Below are positions 1-8,824 of a stretch of DNA of 27,812 nt, one piece after another. A program made the translations under genes and the position numbers. Origin of the DNA: a virus; the IMG/VR virus record IMGVR_UViG_3300020419_000069, positions 1-27,812 of that record. One strand, given 5' to 3'. Positions within the stretch are counted from its first letter, which is position 1. Each line of letters begins with the position of its first letter. The notes below the pieces were generated by a model, which ran no database searches, was not told where the DNA came from, and saw only the letters and a list, made by a program, of their open reading frames with translations.

Positions 1-201
1 TACCAGTTGTTTAACAAGGTCTTTTAATTCAGACACTTCTTCTTTTAGTTCTACTAATTCTTGTTCTTTTAACAAGTTTTTTCTTTTTATTTCTTTCTGT
101 CTTTTTATTTCAGATACATCTGAATTTAAAATTGCACCACTTTCCCTATCTCTTACAAGACTTGGATTACCTTCAACTTGTATATATCTATTTTCATCCA
201 T
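1..201 (-). CDS. Small conserved phage protein, N-terminal part only (runs off the left edge)
   Basis: The ATG at 201..199 shares one base with the TAA of the upstream 1714-residue gene (TAATG), so the two are translationally coupled. The 67 codons visible begin MDENRYIQVEGNPSLVRDRE and continue SGAILNSDVSE, followed by a Lys/Glu-rich heptad-like stretch (about residues 33-67) that looks like a coiled coil. From memory, the pattern VEGxxxLVRDxxSGAILN recurs in a small protein of unknown function in many T4-like marine phages. No enzymatic motif is seen. The stop codon lies outside the window, so length is unknown. Being last in the baseplate operon suggests a late structural or assembly role, but that is inference only. 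Confidence 0.75.
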   Translation of the reverse strand, partial: MDENRYIQVEGNPSLVRDRESGAILNSDVSEIKRQKEIKRKNLLKEQELVELKEEVSELKDLVKQLV

Positions 202-3200
202 TATGTTGCAAGTGCGATAATACGCAAGTCCTTAAAGACAGGCACTTTCGAAGAATTAGTTGAATTCATTACAATTTTAACTTGATATTGGTTAAAAGAT
301 GCGATTGCATTTTGTAATGATGCCATGTATCGGTACTCTTTGAAATTAGTATTATCAGCTGCAACTGGAGATTCTAGATTTGCAAGGACATAACTTTGTT
401 CTGTAATATCTTGTCCTTCGGTTGCAGTTCTAAAATACACATCAAAACTTGCACTAGAAGGTTTTCTACATGCAAATAATATTTTTAAGTTAACCGCATC
501 TTCGAGAAGTGTAATTGGTCTAGTTATATGTTTACTTAATGCACTACCACCAAATGGTTGTGTTTCTGCAACAAATAGTAGTGGAGTATTACTTACACCC
601 GCAGACGCACCCCCAGATACTTGATTATCAATTCTGTGATGAACTGCAAGTAGTCCACTTCTTTGTGTATCGATTACTGGTGACACATCTGCACGAGTTG
701 TATTCATATTTGCACGAATAGTTGTAGATTTTTCACCCGCACCTAATTGTGCAGTTTCATTAGCTGCAGTTGCAAGTAATCTTGGTGCATCAAAAGAATT
801 ATCAGTATTTAATACTAAGTCCGTTGAAAAACTTGCATCTTTTGAAAATCTTGTTTCATTACCCGCAAGTGAATTACCCGTAGTAAATTTACCAGAAAAA
901 CTTAAAGTTGTATCTTCTGGAACTATATTGTCCAAAGTTGGAACAGCAATATCCATTAAAATTTGTCTGGTTGATTTAACTCTAGAACCACCAACATAAC
1001 CAGATGCAGTTGCAGAGTCATTTATATTTACTTGATAAGAGTTTCCGTCTACTCCAGTAATTGTGTGTGCTTTATTTACTGCACCCGCAGAGTCTATTCC
1101 GTTTAAAACTCCAGTTCCCGCAGAGTCAAAACCACTAATTGTGACTGCGTCCCCTACTTTAAATCCATGGTCTGGTGAAAGTACAGTAATACTTGTACTA
1201 CCCGAGTCCGTTAAGATTGGGTTTGCAGACAATAAATTATCTGGTACTGGTGCATTTTCAAAAGTTGCAAAACCACCCGCAGTACTAAATTCTGCTTTAA
1301 ACATAGTAAACGCAAGGTCTTTAGTTTGGTCAGGCTCCCATGTAGTTCCGTTCTGTGATTTAAATAAACTTCCTAATGATGGTTGTCTGTTAATTCTTCT
1401 TTCAGTACTTCCTAATTCAAATGCATAAGTTTCACCAACATATGCATTATATGAAGTACAATCTGCAAGTAATACAATTGCATATTCGGTATCTGCATTT
1501 AAAAATACTGGTTCAGTAAATTCAAATGTACTCGGTGCAGATAAAACTGCATCTTGAGTTTGACTAGCAGGTGTATTAACCGAAGCAGGATTTAAAAATA
1601 CACTTGAGCCTGGAACTATATGGTCAGAACTAGGCGCACCATTTACAACTGGTCTTATTTGCAATTGCACTGGTATTGCAGTATCTTTAGTTGAAAAATA
1701 ACATTGTACTTTAGTGACAAACATACCACTTGGTGCAGTCACCATAAAGGTTTGTGCAAGTGGGTCAGACCATGTGACTTGTTCCCATGTTCTTGTTGCA
1801 ATACTTGTTGTTCTAGTACTAACAATATCTTGTTGTCTAGTATCAATTGTTCCTCTTGAAGTAAATACTTTACTTGCAAAAGATGTTGCAGATGATTGAT
1901 TATCAACTGAAATATCTAATAATTTAAATTCTCTATCACCACTTCTAAATCTGTTTGTATCAGAAGAAGGTATTAAGAAAGAACCTTCCACTGCTCCATT
2001 TGCATCGGTGACAATATTTGTACTTCCACTCGGATGTGCGTTTAATCCTTGATATTGATTACCAACATAAGTTTGTCCCGCAACATTTGTGAATTCACTT
2101 GTTCCCGCACGAGTAAAGTCATCAAATGCAGTCCCGTCAAAGAATGGGAAATATCTTGTTGTTGGTCTTAAACCTTCTACTTTATAGAATACTAATCTTG
2201 GTCGCATAAATGGAACAAAAGTTAAAGATACTGTTCTGTCCGCAATTACTTCATTTACTACTTCACTTGAAGTTATTATCTCTTGCGAGAAAGTTCTAGT
2301 TCTTCTTCTACCTTGTGTCACATCCCGTGTCACGACATTAGGATTAAATGTGACATTAGGAATACCAAGCCAGTTCCAACCCCAATTACCAAACCAGTTA
2401 GTAGTATCTAATTGTAATTGACTAAAAGCACCAAAATTAGGCAACTGGACACCATTCCATGCAAAAGGTCTTGGTTGTTGTCCTTGTATTACTCCTTGGT
2501 CAACTGTGACTTCTACATTGGTCACATTTGCGGGTTCGAATTCTGTGTTTACCCAGATGTCTGACTCAGGAGATAGAGTAATTTGTCCTTCGTGTACAAC
2601 AACTGCAAATGGGTTAACATTTTCTGTTCCAGAAACAAGTCTATTTGCAATTGCAGAGTCATGACTATAATGTAAATAAATATTATCCCCTTTTAATATT
2701 ACATTCGAAGATTTTGCAGAGTCATAATCTAATGGTACATTTAATACAGAAACATGTGGATGTAAAGTTTTTGTTGCTGGATTTATTGATGCACGATAAT
2801 CTGGGTCTTGGTTATCAGAGAATGCTCTGTCTTTAAAGTTATCAACTAAGAAACCAGTCTTAGTTCTTGCAGTACCACTAGAGTCAGTAATTAATAAAGT
2901 TTCTGTTTGTTGTTCTAAGAAAGTTAATGCAGTTGTTTCTTCAAGGTCATCTATTCTCTCTTCAAGTCTTGCAATGTCTTCCATACGAAATCTTTTTGAT
3001 TTCATTACTCTTGTAGATAAATCCGAGTCACTAATACCATACCCATTTAAATTTAGTTCAAATAGACTTAAAGTATTTTCTGGTGTAGGTGGTAATTGTC
3101 TACTAAACCCAGGCTGACCTGACTCTAATTTTAATGTTCCATCTATATTTGCAACTATTTTATCTGACCTTGGTAAATAAAATTCTACATCGGTAGTCAC

Positions 3201-5345
3201 AACATCACCATTTGAAGGTAATTCATGAATAGTTCCAAAAGAACCAGTAGCTGCACCACTATCTCTAACACTTCTAAAGTCAATTACGTCTCTTAAATTT
3301 ACAGATTTTCTTGAACTAATTGTTAAGTCTGGTATGTTCTCATAATTAACCTGACCAGTGTACGAATTAACAGAGAAAAAGTCTCCAGTCGCACCGTGTG
3401 AGAAAAACTTATAACGAGTAAAAATTGTACCACTTGGTGCAGAAGTATTTTTTCTTACAACCAATCTACCATTTTGATAATAGTTTGTTCTTTGTCCGTT
3501 ATCAACTTCAAATTTTGCAGATAAATCCGCACCATTCGAATCAGTTTGTTTCATTGATAGGACTTCAAAGATATCTGCTCTTGGTAATTTTAAGAAAGAT
3601 ATACCACCTTCGGTCACTATTGTACCAGAATGTGTTTCTTCTGTCAAGGTTTTTGTTCTAGACTGTCCAATAGATTTATTTACTTTTGCATAAACTGTCA
3701 CTGCTTTGTTATTAGTTAAATTAGATATAGTCAATGAATTACTTCCAACTGAACCAAAAGATGCGTCAGAGTCAGTAAGACCGTCAGAGTCAGTTGTGAC
3801 TAACCAGTCCGAAGTGTTTACAAAAGTTTCTCCAGTTGTAGATAAAGTAAGTGTTAACTGACCACTACCGTTTGCAGTACCCGTAAACATTCTTTGTACT
3901 TCAAGTGAGATATCACTTAAGTTTTTAGGTCTTGGTCTAGATGTTGGAAAAACTAATGATTGTTCTACCGAGTTTCGTAAAATTGCATTACTATTTTCTA
4001 AAATTATATCTGCAAAATCTGTAGTGCTTGTACCTAAAGACCTAACACTACGGAATGAACCAGAGGACATATTGACATCAAATAAATAAACTTTATAGTT
4101 TGCACCATCTTCTTGTATTGCTCTTACTCTTGCAGTTCCAACTGTAGAACCACCATGTGCAACTGCGTCTCTTAAATTAACTAAACCAAAGGATGCAATA
4201 CCTAGATTACCAAGTATATTTGGTACGAGTACAAATGAACCATAGTTAACACCTACTACATCATTATTAATTATAGTTGTTGTTCTTGGTTTCGGAACAA
4301 CAAGTTTTGTTGGTTTTTCAGTATTAAATCTATATCCATTAATATATGCAGTTCCTTTTGAAACATTTGCAATTAAATTAGATGTACTTCCCCCCGCAGA
4401 GTCTTCTTCATAAGAAACTCTAAATGGATTAACAATGTAATTACCAGACTCTTCTTTTGTTCTTAACGCAAGAACATCATTTATTTTATTGTAATTATCT
4501 GCACCCGTGACTTGTTCTATTATCTCACCTCGAACTACATCACAATAAAATACAAAGTTATCGGACGCAGATACCGTAGTTTTGTTTGCAAGAGTCAATT
4601 GAATTCTGTATCGGTCTGCTCCAGGCGATGTAGTATTTGGAGTTGCACCTTGATTATCAAACAATGCAGTATCATCTGCAGTTGTGACAATATCTTCTTT
4701 TACAGTAAATCCAATTACTGCATCTGGATATTTAGAATATTTAGAAATTAATACGGATTGTGGTTTTGCAAAAACAAAATGTCCTCTTACGAAGAAGTCT
4801 CCACCCGCATTGTTTATAAGTGTACCTTGTCCAGTCGCTGGGTTTGCGACAGTGTTTGTTGTTTGTACAGTTAAAGTAGTTGCACCCGAAGTAATATTTT
4901 CACCCGCAGTAAATCTTACTGGAGTTGTACCTGATAAACCACTTGTATCAGTATCAGTGTATTGCACATATATTGTTGCGGGGTCACTACCAGTTGCAAC
5001 TTCGACTCTTACTACTCTTGCTTTTATACTTGAAGTTGCACCCGTAAATTCTAATCCAATCAAAGTTGAAGAATCTGTTGGTAATGCATTTGTTGTTGTA
5101 TTTAACTTGACAAATTCAAAAGAATTGTTTATAGTCGGCCCGCCTGGGTTTACAGCTGCACCATCTTTAAATACATTACGACCAAATCTTGCAACTTCTT
5201 CTTGAATAATAGTCTGCATTTGCGTAAGTTCTCTTGCCTGCAATGCACGACCAGAGTTAAATAATATTCTATGATAATTATCACTATCTAGAAAATCATC
5301 TTTATATGTGGTTTCGAAACTATTTTTAGTAAAGTTAGTTGCCAT
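201..5345 (-). CDS. Giant DUF4815-type virion protein (baseplate periphery or fibre)
   Basis: The 1714-residue product starts MATNFTKNSFETTYKDDF. Its N-terminus (about residues 25-75) carries the pattern ILFNSGRALQARELTQMQTI followed by ARFGRNVFKDGAAVNPGG, which I recognise as the start of DUF4815-type proteins of T4-like marine phages. The rest is Ser/Thr/Asn-rich beta structure typical of virion proteins, with a short predicted helical stretch near residues 780-825 (RMEDIARLEERIDDLEETT). No signal peptide or membrane segment is visible. It starts 4 nt after the gp8 stop and ends in a TAATG overlap with the next small gene. A position at the end of the baseplate operon fits a long peripheral baseplate or tail-fibre attachment protein (T4 gp10/gp12 region), but no T4 orthologue is assigned. 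Aspartate-serine motifs (DSAG, DSD) are unusually frequent. Confidence 0.75.
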   Translation of the reverse strand: MATNFTKNSFETTYKDDFLDSDNYHRILFNSGRALQARELTQMQTIIQEEVARFGRNVFKDGAAVNPGGPTINNSFEFVKLNTTTNALPTDSSTLIGLEFTGATSSIKARVVRVEVATGSDPATIYVQYTDTDTSGLSGTTPVRFTAGENITSGATTLTVQTTNTVANPATGQGTLINNAGGDFFVRGHFVFAKPQSVLISKYSKYPDAVIGFTVKEDIVTTADDTALFDNQGATPNTTSPGADRYRIQLTLANKTTVSASDNFVFYCDVVRGEIIEQVTGADNYNKINDVLALRTKEESGNYIVNPFRVSYEEDSAGGSTSNLIANVSKGTAYINGYRFNTEKPTKLVVPKPRTTTIINNDVVGVNYGSFVLVPNILGNLGIASFGLVNLRDAVAHGGSTVGTARVRAIQEDGANYKVYLFDVNMSSGSFRSVRSLGTSTTDFADIILENSNAILRNSVEQSLVFPTSRPRPKNLSDISLEVQRMFTGTANGSGQLTLTLSTTGETFVNTSDWLVTTDSDGLTDSDASFGSVGSNSLTISNLTNNKAVTVYAKVNKSIGQSRTKTLTEETHSGTIVTEGGISFLKLPRADIFEVLSMKQTDSNGADLSAKFEVDNGQRTNYYQNGRLVVRKNTSAPSGTIFTRYKFFSHGATGDFFSVNSYTGQVNYENIPDLTISSRKSVNLRDVIDFRSVRDSGAATGSFGTIHELPSNGDVVTTDVEFYLPRSDKIVANIDGTLKLESGQPGFSRQLPPTPENTLSLFELNLNGYGISDSDLSTRVMKSKRFRMEDIARLEERIDDLEETTALTFLEQQTETLLITDSSGTARTKTGFLVDNFKDRAFSDNQDPDYRASINPATKTLHPHVSVLNVPLDYDSAKSSNVILKGDNIYLHYSHDSAIANRLVSGTENVNPFAVVVHEGQITLSPESDIWVNTEFEPANVTNVEVTVDQGVIQGQQPRPFAWNGVQLPNFGAFSQLQLDTTNWFGNWGWNWLGIPNVTFNPNVVTRDVTQGRRRTRTFSQEIITSSEVVNEVIADRTVSLTFVPFMRPRLVFYKVEGLRPTTRYFPFFDGTAFDDFTRAGTSEFTNVAGQTYVGNQYQGLNAHPSGSTNIVTDANGAVEGSFLIPSSDTNRFRSGDREFKLLDISVDNQSSATSFASKVFTSRGTIDTRQQDIVSTRTTSIATRTWEQVTWSDPLAQTFMVTAPSGMFVTKVQCYFSTKDTAIPVQLQIRPVVNGAPSSDHIVPGSSVFLNPASVNTPASQTQDAVLSAPSTFEFTEPVFLNADTEYAIVLLADCTSYNAYVGETYAFELGSTERRINRQPSLGSLFKSQNGTTWEPDQTKDLAFTMFKAEFSTAGGFATFENAPVPDNLLSANPILTDSGSTSITVLSPDHGFKVGDAVTISGFDSAGTGVLNGIDSAGAVNKAHTITGVDGNSYQVNINDSATASGYVGGSRVKSTRQILMDIAVPTLDNIVPEDTTLSFSGKFTTGNSLAGNETRFSKDASFSTDLVLNTDNSFDAPRLLATAANETAQLGAGEKSTTIRANMNTTRADVSPVIDTQRSGLLAVHHRIDNQVSGGASAGVSNTPLLFVAETQPFGGSALSKHITRPITLLEDAVNLKILFACRKPSSASFDVYFRTATEGQDITEQSYVLANLESPVAADNTNFKEYRYMASLQNAIASFNQYQVKIVMNSTNSSKVPVFKDLRIIALAT

Positions 5346-5349
5346 TTTA

Positions 5350-6744
5350 TTATACCTGAATTACAATTTTAATATCTTCTGTTTGGTCTGCAGAACGAGT
5401 CACCGCAGAACGATTGTCAATATACATTAGTTCACCCGTATGTGGGTTTACTTCAAATGCAGTTGTAAATGCACCCGCACTATCTAATACACCCGTACCA
5501 GTTCCGTCCGTTTCGTTTACAGTTTCACCTGCTTGGAAAGACCTAAATCCAGTATCGTCATTTTGGTGATAGAATACTGAGTTTCCAGAGTCTTTATCAA
5601 TAAATGCTTTTGCACCAGAAGTTGCACCTAATATGGTTTTGTCTTCTGAAAAGTCAGTATTTACTGCAGAAAAGTTTAGCGCTTTTAATGCACGACCAGT
5701 TCCCGCTGTGAATGCAGTAGAAACTCCATTACCGCCATGTCCCGCAGAATCTACTTGTGGATTTTTTATTAATCCTACTTGTCTAAAGTCTTGTCCGATT
5801 ACAAAGTCAAGTGTTTCCGTTCCCGAAGGTTTTGCATTAAACATAATTGCAGATGCTTTAAAATCAACTGTTGGGTCATTACCAAGTCCACCTTGAGCTG
5901 CAAGAATAGTTCTAATCTTTGCGGGTTTACTTGGAGTTCCCCCACCAGTCACTTCAACATTTGCATAATCATAACCACTACCAAAGTTTGCAATCTTAAG
6001 TGTTGCATCCGAACTATCTGCAACTTCTACTTTAACTACTTGTCCACCAGATATTGTTGCAGTTGCAGTTGCACTTGAACCGTTTCCTCTTATTGTTAAG
6101 GTTGGTGCAGAACCATATCCCGCACCCGCAGAGTCAATACCATAACCAATAACTTGTCCATGAATAGCTCCATCTTGTACAGCTTTTTGTTCTACATCCG
6201 ATACTGGTGAGTTTGAGTCAGTTGAGGCAATAAATTGCACTGGTAAGAAGTTTGCAGACTGAAATTTGTTTGCATTTGTTGAACTAACAGTATACATAAA
6301 CTTCCAAACATATCCATCAGAAGTTAAAAACGGTGTACCCGTAGTTCCCCCAGTAGGTTCTACTGTAGATGCAACTGCAGTACCCGTTGCAGATTTAGCG
6401 GAACGAATTACCATGTATACTTGTTGGTTTGTATTTATTACATAATAAGAGTTAGCTGGATATCCAACTTGAGTGTCATCGTATGCAGAATAAAATGTAC
6501 CAGTAGACCAGTTATATCTAGGAATTACTAGTGACACATCACCAATTAATTTCATAGATTGCATAGAGTTTCTAAAATCATTTTCTTCTGCTTTTGTTCT
6601 TATAGGGGTTGGAGACACATCCGAGTCATTCCATGTTTCAGAACGACCAATAGCTGCATAGTATTTATTTGATGCATCACTATCGTTTAATTTAAGTAAG
6701 TCTACGACTAAATTCTTAAGTGGGTCTGTTATAATCGCTGCCAT
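5350..6744 (-). CDS. 8: Baseplate wedge subunit, gp8-like
   Basis: The 464-residue product starts MAAIITDPLKNLVVDLLKLN and contains YYAAIGRSETWND and DVSLVIPRYNWSTGTFYSAY, the N-terminal signature of T4 gp8-family wedge proteins (T4 gp8 is about 334 residues). In T4, gp8 is a dimeric wedge component that binds gp10, gp7 and gp6 and helps the baseplate switch from hexagon to star. The extra length lies in the C-terminal half, which is rich in Gly/Ser/Thr (for example GYGSAPTLTIRGNGS). Three DSAG motifs are present. The gene lies between the small fibre gene (6 nt gap) and the 1714-residue gene (4 nt gap), consistent with co-transcription. The family call rests on the N-terminal motifs. Confidence 0.8.
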   Translation of the reverse strand: MAAIITDPLKNLVVDLLKLNDSDASNKYYAAIGRSETWNDSDVSPTPIRTKAEENDFRNSMQSMKLIGDVSLVIPRYNWSTGTFYSAYDDTQVGYPANSYYVINTNQQVYMVIRSAKSATGTAVASTVEPTGGTTGTPFLTSDGYVWKFMYTVSSTNANKFQSANFLPVQFIASTDSNSPVSDVEQKAVQDGAIHGQVIGYGIDSAGAGYGSAPTLTIRGNGSSATATATISGGQVVKVEVADSSDATLKIANFGSGYDYANVEVTGGGTPSKPAKIRTILAAQGGLGNDPTVDFKASAIMFNAKPSGTETLDFVIGQDFRQVGLIKNPQVDSAGHGGNGVSTAFTAGTGRALKALNFSAVNTDFSEDKTILGATSGAKAFIDKDSGNSVFYHQNDDTGFRSFQAGETVNETDGTGTGVLDSAGAFTTAFEVNPHTGELMYIDNRSAVTRSADQTEDIKIVIQV

Positions 6745-6750
6745 TTTTTA

Positions 6751-7752
6751 TTACGCTACTGCGCCTCCATATGTTGCAAGTACTTGCCAGTTTGTTCCGT
6801 CAAAAACTAAAGTTCCAGTTTCATTTTGTTGCAATGCTAAAGTAGTTCCCGCACCAAAATTTGCGGGAGTAATTGTTGCAGTACCAGCACCACTTACACT
6901 AATGTATTTAACTTGTCCAACAACACCATCTGCAAGTGAATATGCACCCGCAGTTCCTTTAGTTATTTCACTATATGGTAATACTACCGATAATGCACCA
7001 TTACCACTTACAGTTTCTTGTTTTAATATTTCAGGACTATTTAATAAAATACCCCCAGTTCCTTGTCCTTCTATCTCTATGTCAACATTAGTGTCCGTTC
7101 CTTTTGCACTTATTTTTGGATTATTATTTGTTGCATTGTTTGTTATGTTGACATGATTAACTGCACTCGCAGTCTTAGTTAATTCTAATACCTCATTACC
7201 CGCAGAGTCTTTTAAAATACCACCACCAGACAAACCTGTGATAGTAGGAGCATTGATTGTTGGAGTAGTTAAAGTTTTGTTCGTTAATGTTTGTGCATGT
7301 GCATTGAAAGTAAATTCATCTGCACCAGTCAATAAAGGTAATGTGACTGTTCTATCAGCTGCAAGTTCTGATACTGCAACCACATATTGGTGGTTTGCAC
7401 TCGTATCGTTTATCTGTGGTGTAGTCAATACGGGACTTGTAAGAGTTTTATTAGTTAGTGTATTAGTACTTGAGTCTAATAAGATATTACCACTCGCATT
7501 CGGAAATACTATTTGTCTATCTACAGTTGGGTCAGTAAAAATTAAAGTAGTCTCATGTGAGTCTGCAGTCGCACCTTCAAAGGTGACATTACCGTCACCA
7601 AAAGATATTCTTGAAGTCAATGCGGTTGAGTCTCCCCCCAACATAGTATATATTTCTGAGAAGTTAGAATTTATTTTAGTAGCAGCTGAACGAAGAGTAT
7701 CACCCGTTCCGTCATTTGCGGTTGTTCCATTTGCGATTACTGATTTTGCCAT
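6751..7752 (-). CDS. Small tail-fibre-like structural protein with LTNKTLTxP repeats
   Basis: The 333-residue product begins MAKSVIANGTTANDGTGDTL and then RSAATKINSNFSEIY, a common N-terminus of phage fibre and collar proteins. LTNKTLTSPVLTTPQI and LTNKTLTTPTINAPTI are two copies of a repeat often found in phage fibre shafts. The C-terminal part is a beta-rich Gly/Thr segment (GTLVFDGTNWQVLATYGG). There is no catalytic motif. It has its own late box at 7771..7778 and a Shine-Dalgarno AGGAAA about 8 nt before the ATG. That suggests extra late expression compared with the neighbouring wedge genes, as expected for a trimeric fibre. The receptor or attachment site cannot be read from the sequence. 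Confidence 0.7.
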   Translation of the reverse strand: MAKSVIANGTTANDGTGDTLRSAATKINSNFSEIYTMLGGDSTALTSRISFGDGNVTFEGATADSHETTLIFTDPTVDRQIVFPNASGNILLDSSTNTLTNKTLTSPVLTTPQINDTSANHQYVVAVSELAADRTVTLPLLTGADEFTFNAHAQTLTNKTLTTPTINAPTITGLSGGGILKDSAGNEVLELTKTASAVNHVNITNNATNNNPKISAKGTDTNVDIEIEGQGTGGILLNSPEILKQETVSGNGALSVVLPYSEITKGTAGAYSLADGVVGQVKYISVSGAGTATITPANFGAGTTLALQQNETGTLVFDGTNWQVLATYGGAVA

Positions 7753-7770
7753 TTTTGTTTCCTATTCTCC

Positions 7771-7778
7771 TATTTATA
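7771..7778 (-). promoter_or_regulatory. T4-type late promoter box for the small fibre gene
   Basis: The minus strand reads TATAAATA here, in the 33-nt gap between the 345-residue gene and the fibre gene. With T4 geometry (box at -13 to -6) transcription would start near 7765, leaving a 13-nt leader that keeps the AGGAAA ribosome site. Promoter function is inferred from the T4 consensus. Confidence 0.65.
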
Positions 7779-7785
7779 CAAGTTA

Positions 7786-8823
7786 TTAACTTAAATGTGA
7801 TGCAGAATCTAATTTACTATAATAAACATCACTATCTGCACTAAAGAATTCAAATTTCTCTTGGTCAAAGGTTTCAGAAGTAAATGCATTACTAAAGTCA
7901 ATGTTCTGTGTACCAGTTGTACCAGTTGAATCTGCATCAAATGTCGGACTGGTTCTTAATTCTGCAGCTCTTAATGACTCATATTGTTTTGAAATATCAA
8001 CAATACTAGTAGTTTGAAGAGACGCAAGTAAATTATCATCAATAATAACTCTTTTGAATACTCCGTCACTGTCACCACTATCCCTTGCAATCCCAGTTAT
8101 TTCTGGTGCAAATTGTATAACATTATCAAAGTTAAATGCAGTCGCACCCACTACATCAATTGTTCCTACATCTGAGTCAACAAGACTTATTGGTGCAGTT
8201 AAAGCATTATCAACAATACCTTCTAGTCTTACTTCTGAACCAATGAACATTCCTGCTGGATGTACAAATAATTTATAAGGTCTTTGCCATGTTTTAACTG
8301 GTAATTCACTAATTATCTTGATTGCAAATTGTTGAAATAATTCTGCATTTGTTAAAAATTTTACTGACTCCGCACCTATTTCGCTTCCTTCCGTACCAAT
8401 TTTAAAAACATCTTTTTTCGTATATACTATCTCTACATCAATACCAAAGAACATACGAAAAAATTGTTGAATTGAAAACTTTGTACCTTTTGAACGATAC
8501 AAATTATTTGAAAATTTAGCAGCAGTTCTTTTGTCAACAAACCCTTCAAAGTAAGACTGTCCTAATAATAATTCATCTTCAATGTAATTTAACATAGAAG
8601 TATCGACTTGGTTAATATCACGACTATAAAATAAATCATTAACCAATCTACTTGGAGAAACATCACTGTCTTCAAAGTGATAATATTCTTCTAGGAATGA
8701 AGTTATTTTTGGATAATCAGTTTTAAAATACTCAGGAAGATTTTTCTTTACTTCCAAACCAGTAGTTAGAGCAATTTCTCTTCTACCATCATCCCTTAGA
8801 GTATCGTCTGATTTATGTGTCAT
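7786..8823 (-). CDS. Conserved phage structural protein between gp6 and the fibre (unknown, baseplate-associated)
   Basis: The 345-residue protein has an N-terminal half that looks like a conserved T4-like marine phage family: NLPEYFKTDYPKITSFLEEY, then a VDKRTAAKFSNNLYRSKGT region and FFRMFFGIDVEI (about residues 28-140). The C-terminal half is Ser/Asp/Thr-rich. It follows the gp6 stop by a single base (TAAAATG), so it is almost certainly co-translated with gp6. In T4 this place after gene 6 holds gene 7, a much larger wedge protein. A gp7-equivalent or a fibre-connecting role is possible, but I cannot show homology. No membrane segment or enzyme motif is seen. Confidence 0.6.
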   Translation of the reverse strand: MTHKSDDTLRDDGRREIALTTGLEVKKNLPEYFKTDYPKITSFLEEYYHFEDSDVSPSRLVNDLFYSRDINQVDTSMLNYIEDELLLGQSYFEGFVDKRTAAKFSNNLYRSKGTKFSIQQFFRMFFGIDVEIVYTKKDVFKIGTEGSEIGAESVKFLTNAELFQQFAIKIISELPVKTWQRPYKLFVHPAGMFIGSEVRLEGIVDNALTAPISLVDSDVGTIDVVGATAFNFDNVIQFAPEITGIARDSGDSDGVFKRVIIDDNLLASLQTTSIVDISKQYESLRAAELRTSPTFDADSTGTTGTQNIDFSNAFTSETFDQEKFEFFSADSDVYYSKLDSASHLS

Positions 8824-8824
8824 T

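Noticed and set aside
4684-5205. Plus-strand open frame of 173 codons opposite the DUF4815-type gene
   Set aside because: Valine/proline-rich shadow of the Thr/Asn/Gly codons on the other strand, with no start signals.
7238-7789. Plus-strand open frame of 183 codons opposite the fibre gene
   Set aside because: Shadow frame rich in Val/Ser, lying wholly on a recognisable fibre gene and its late promoter.
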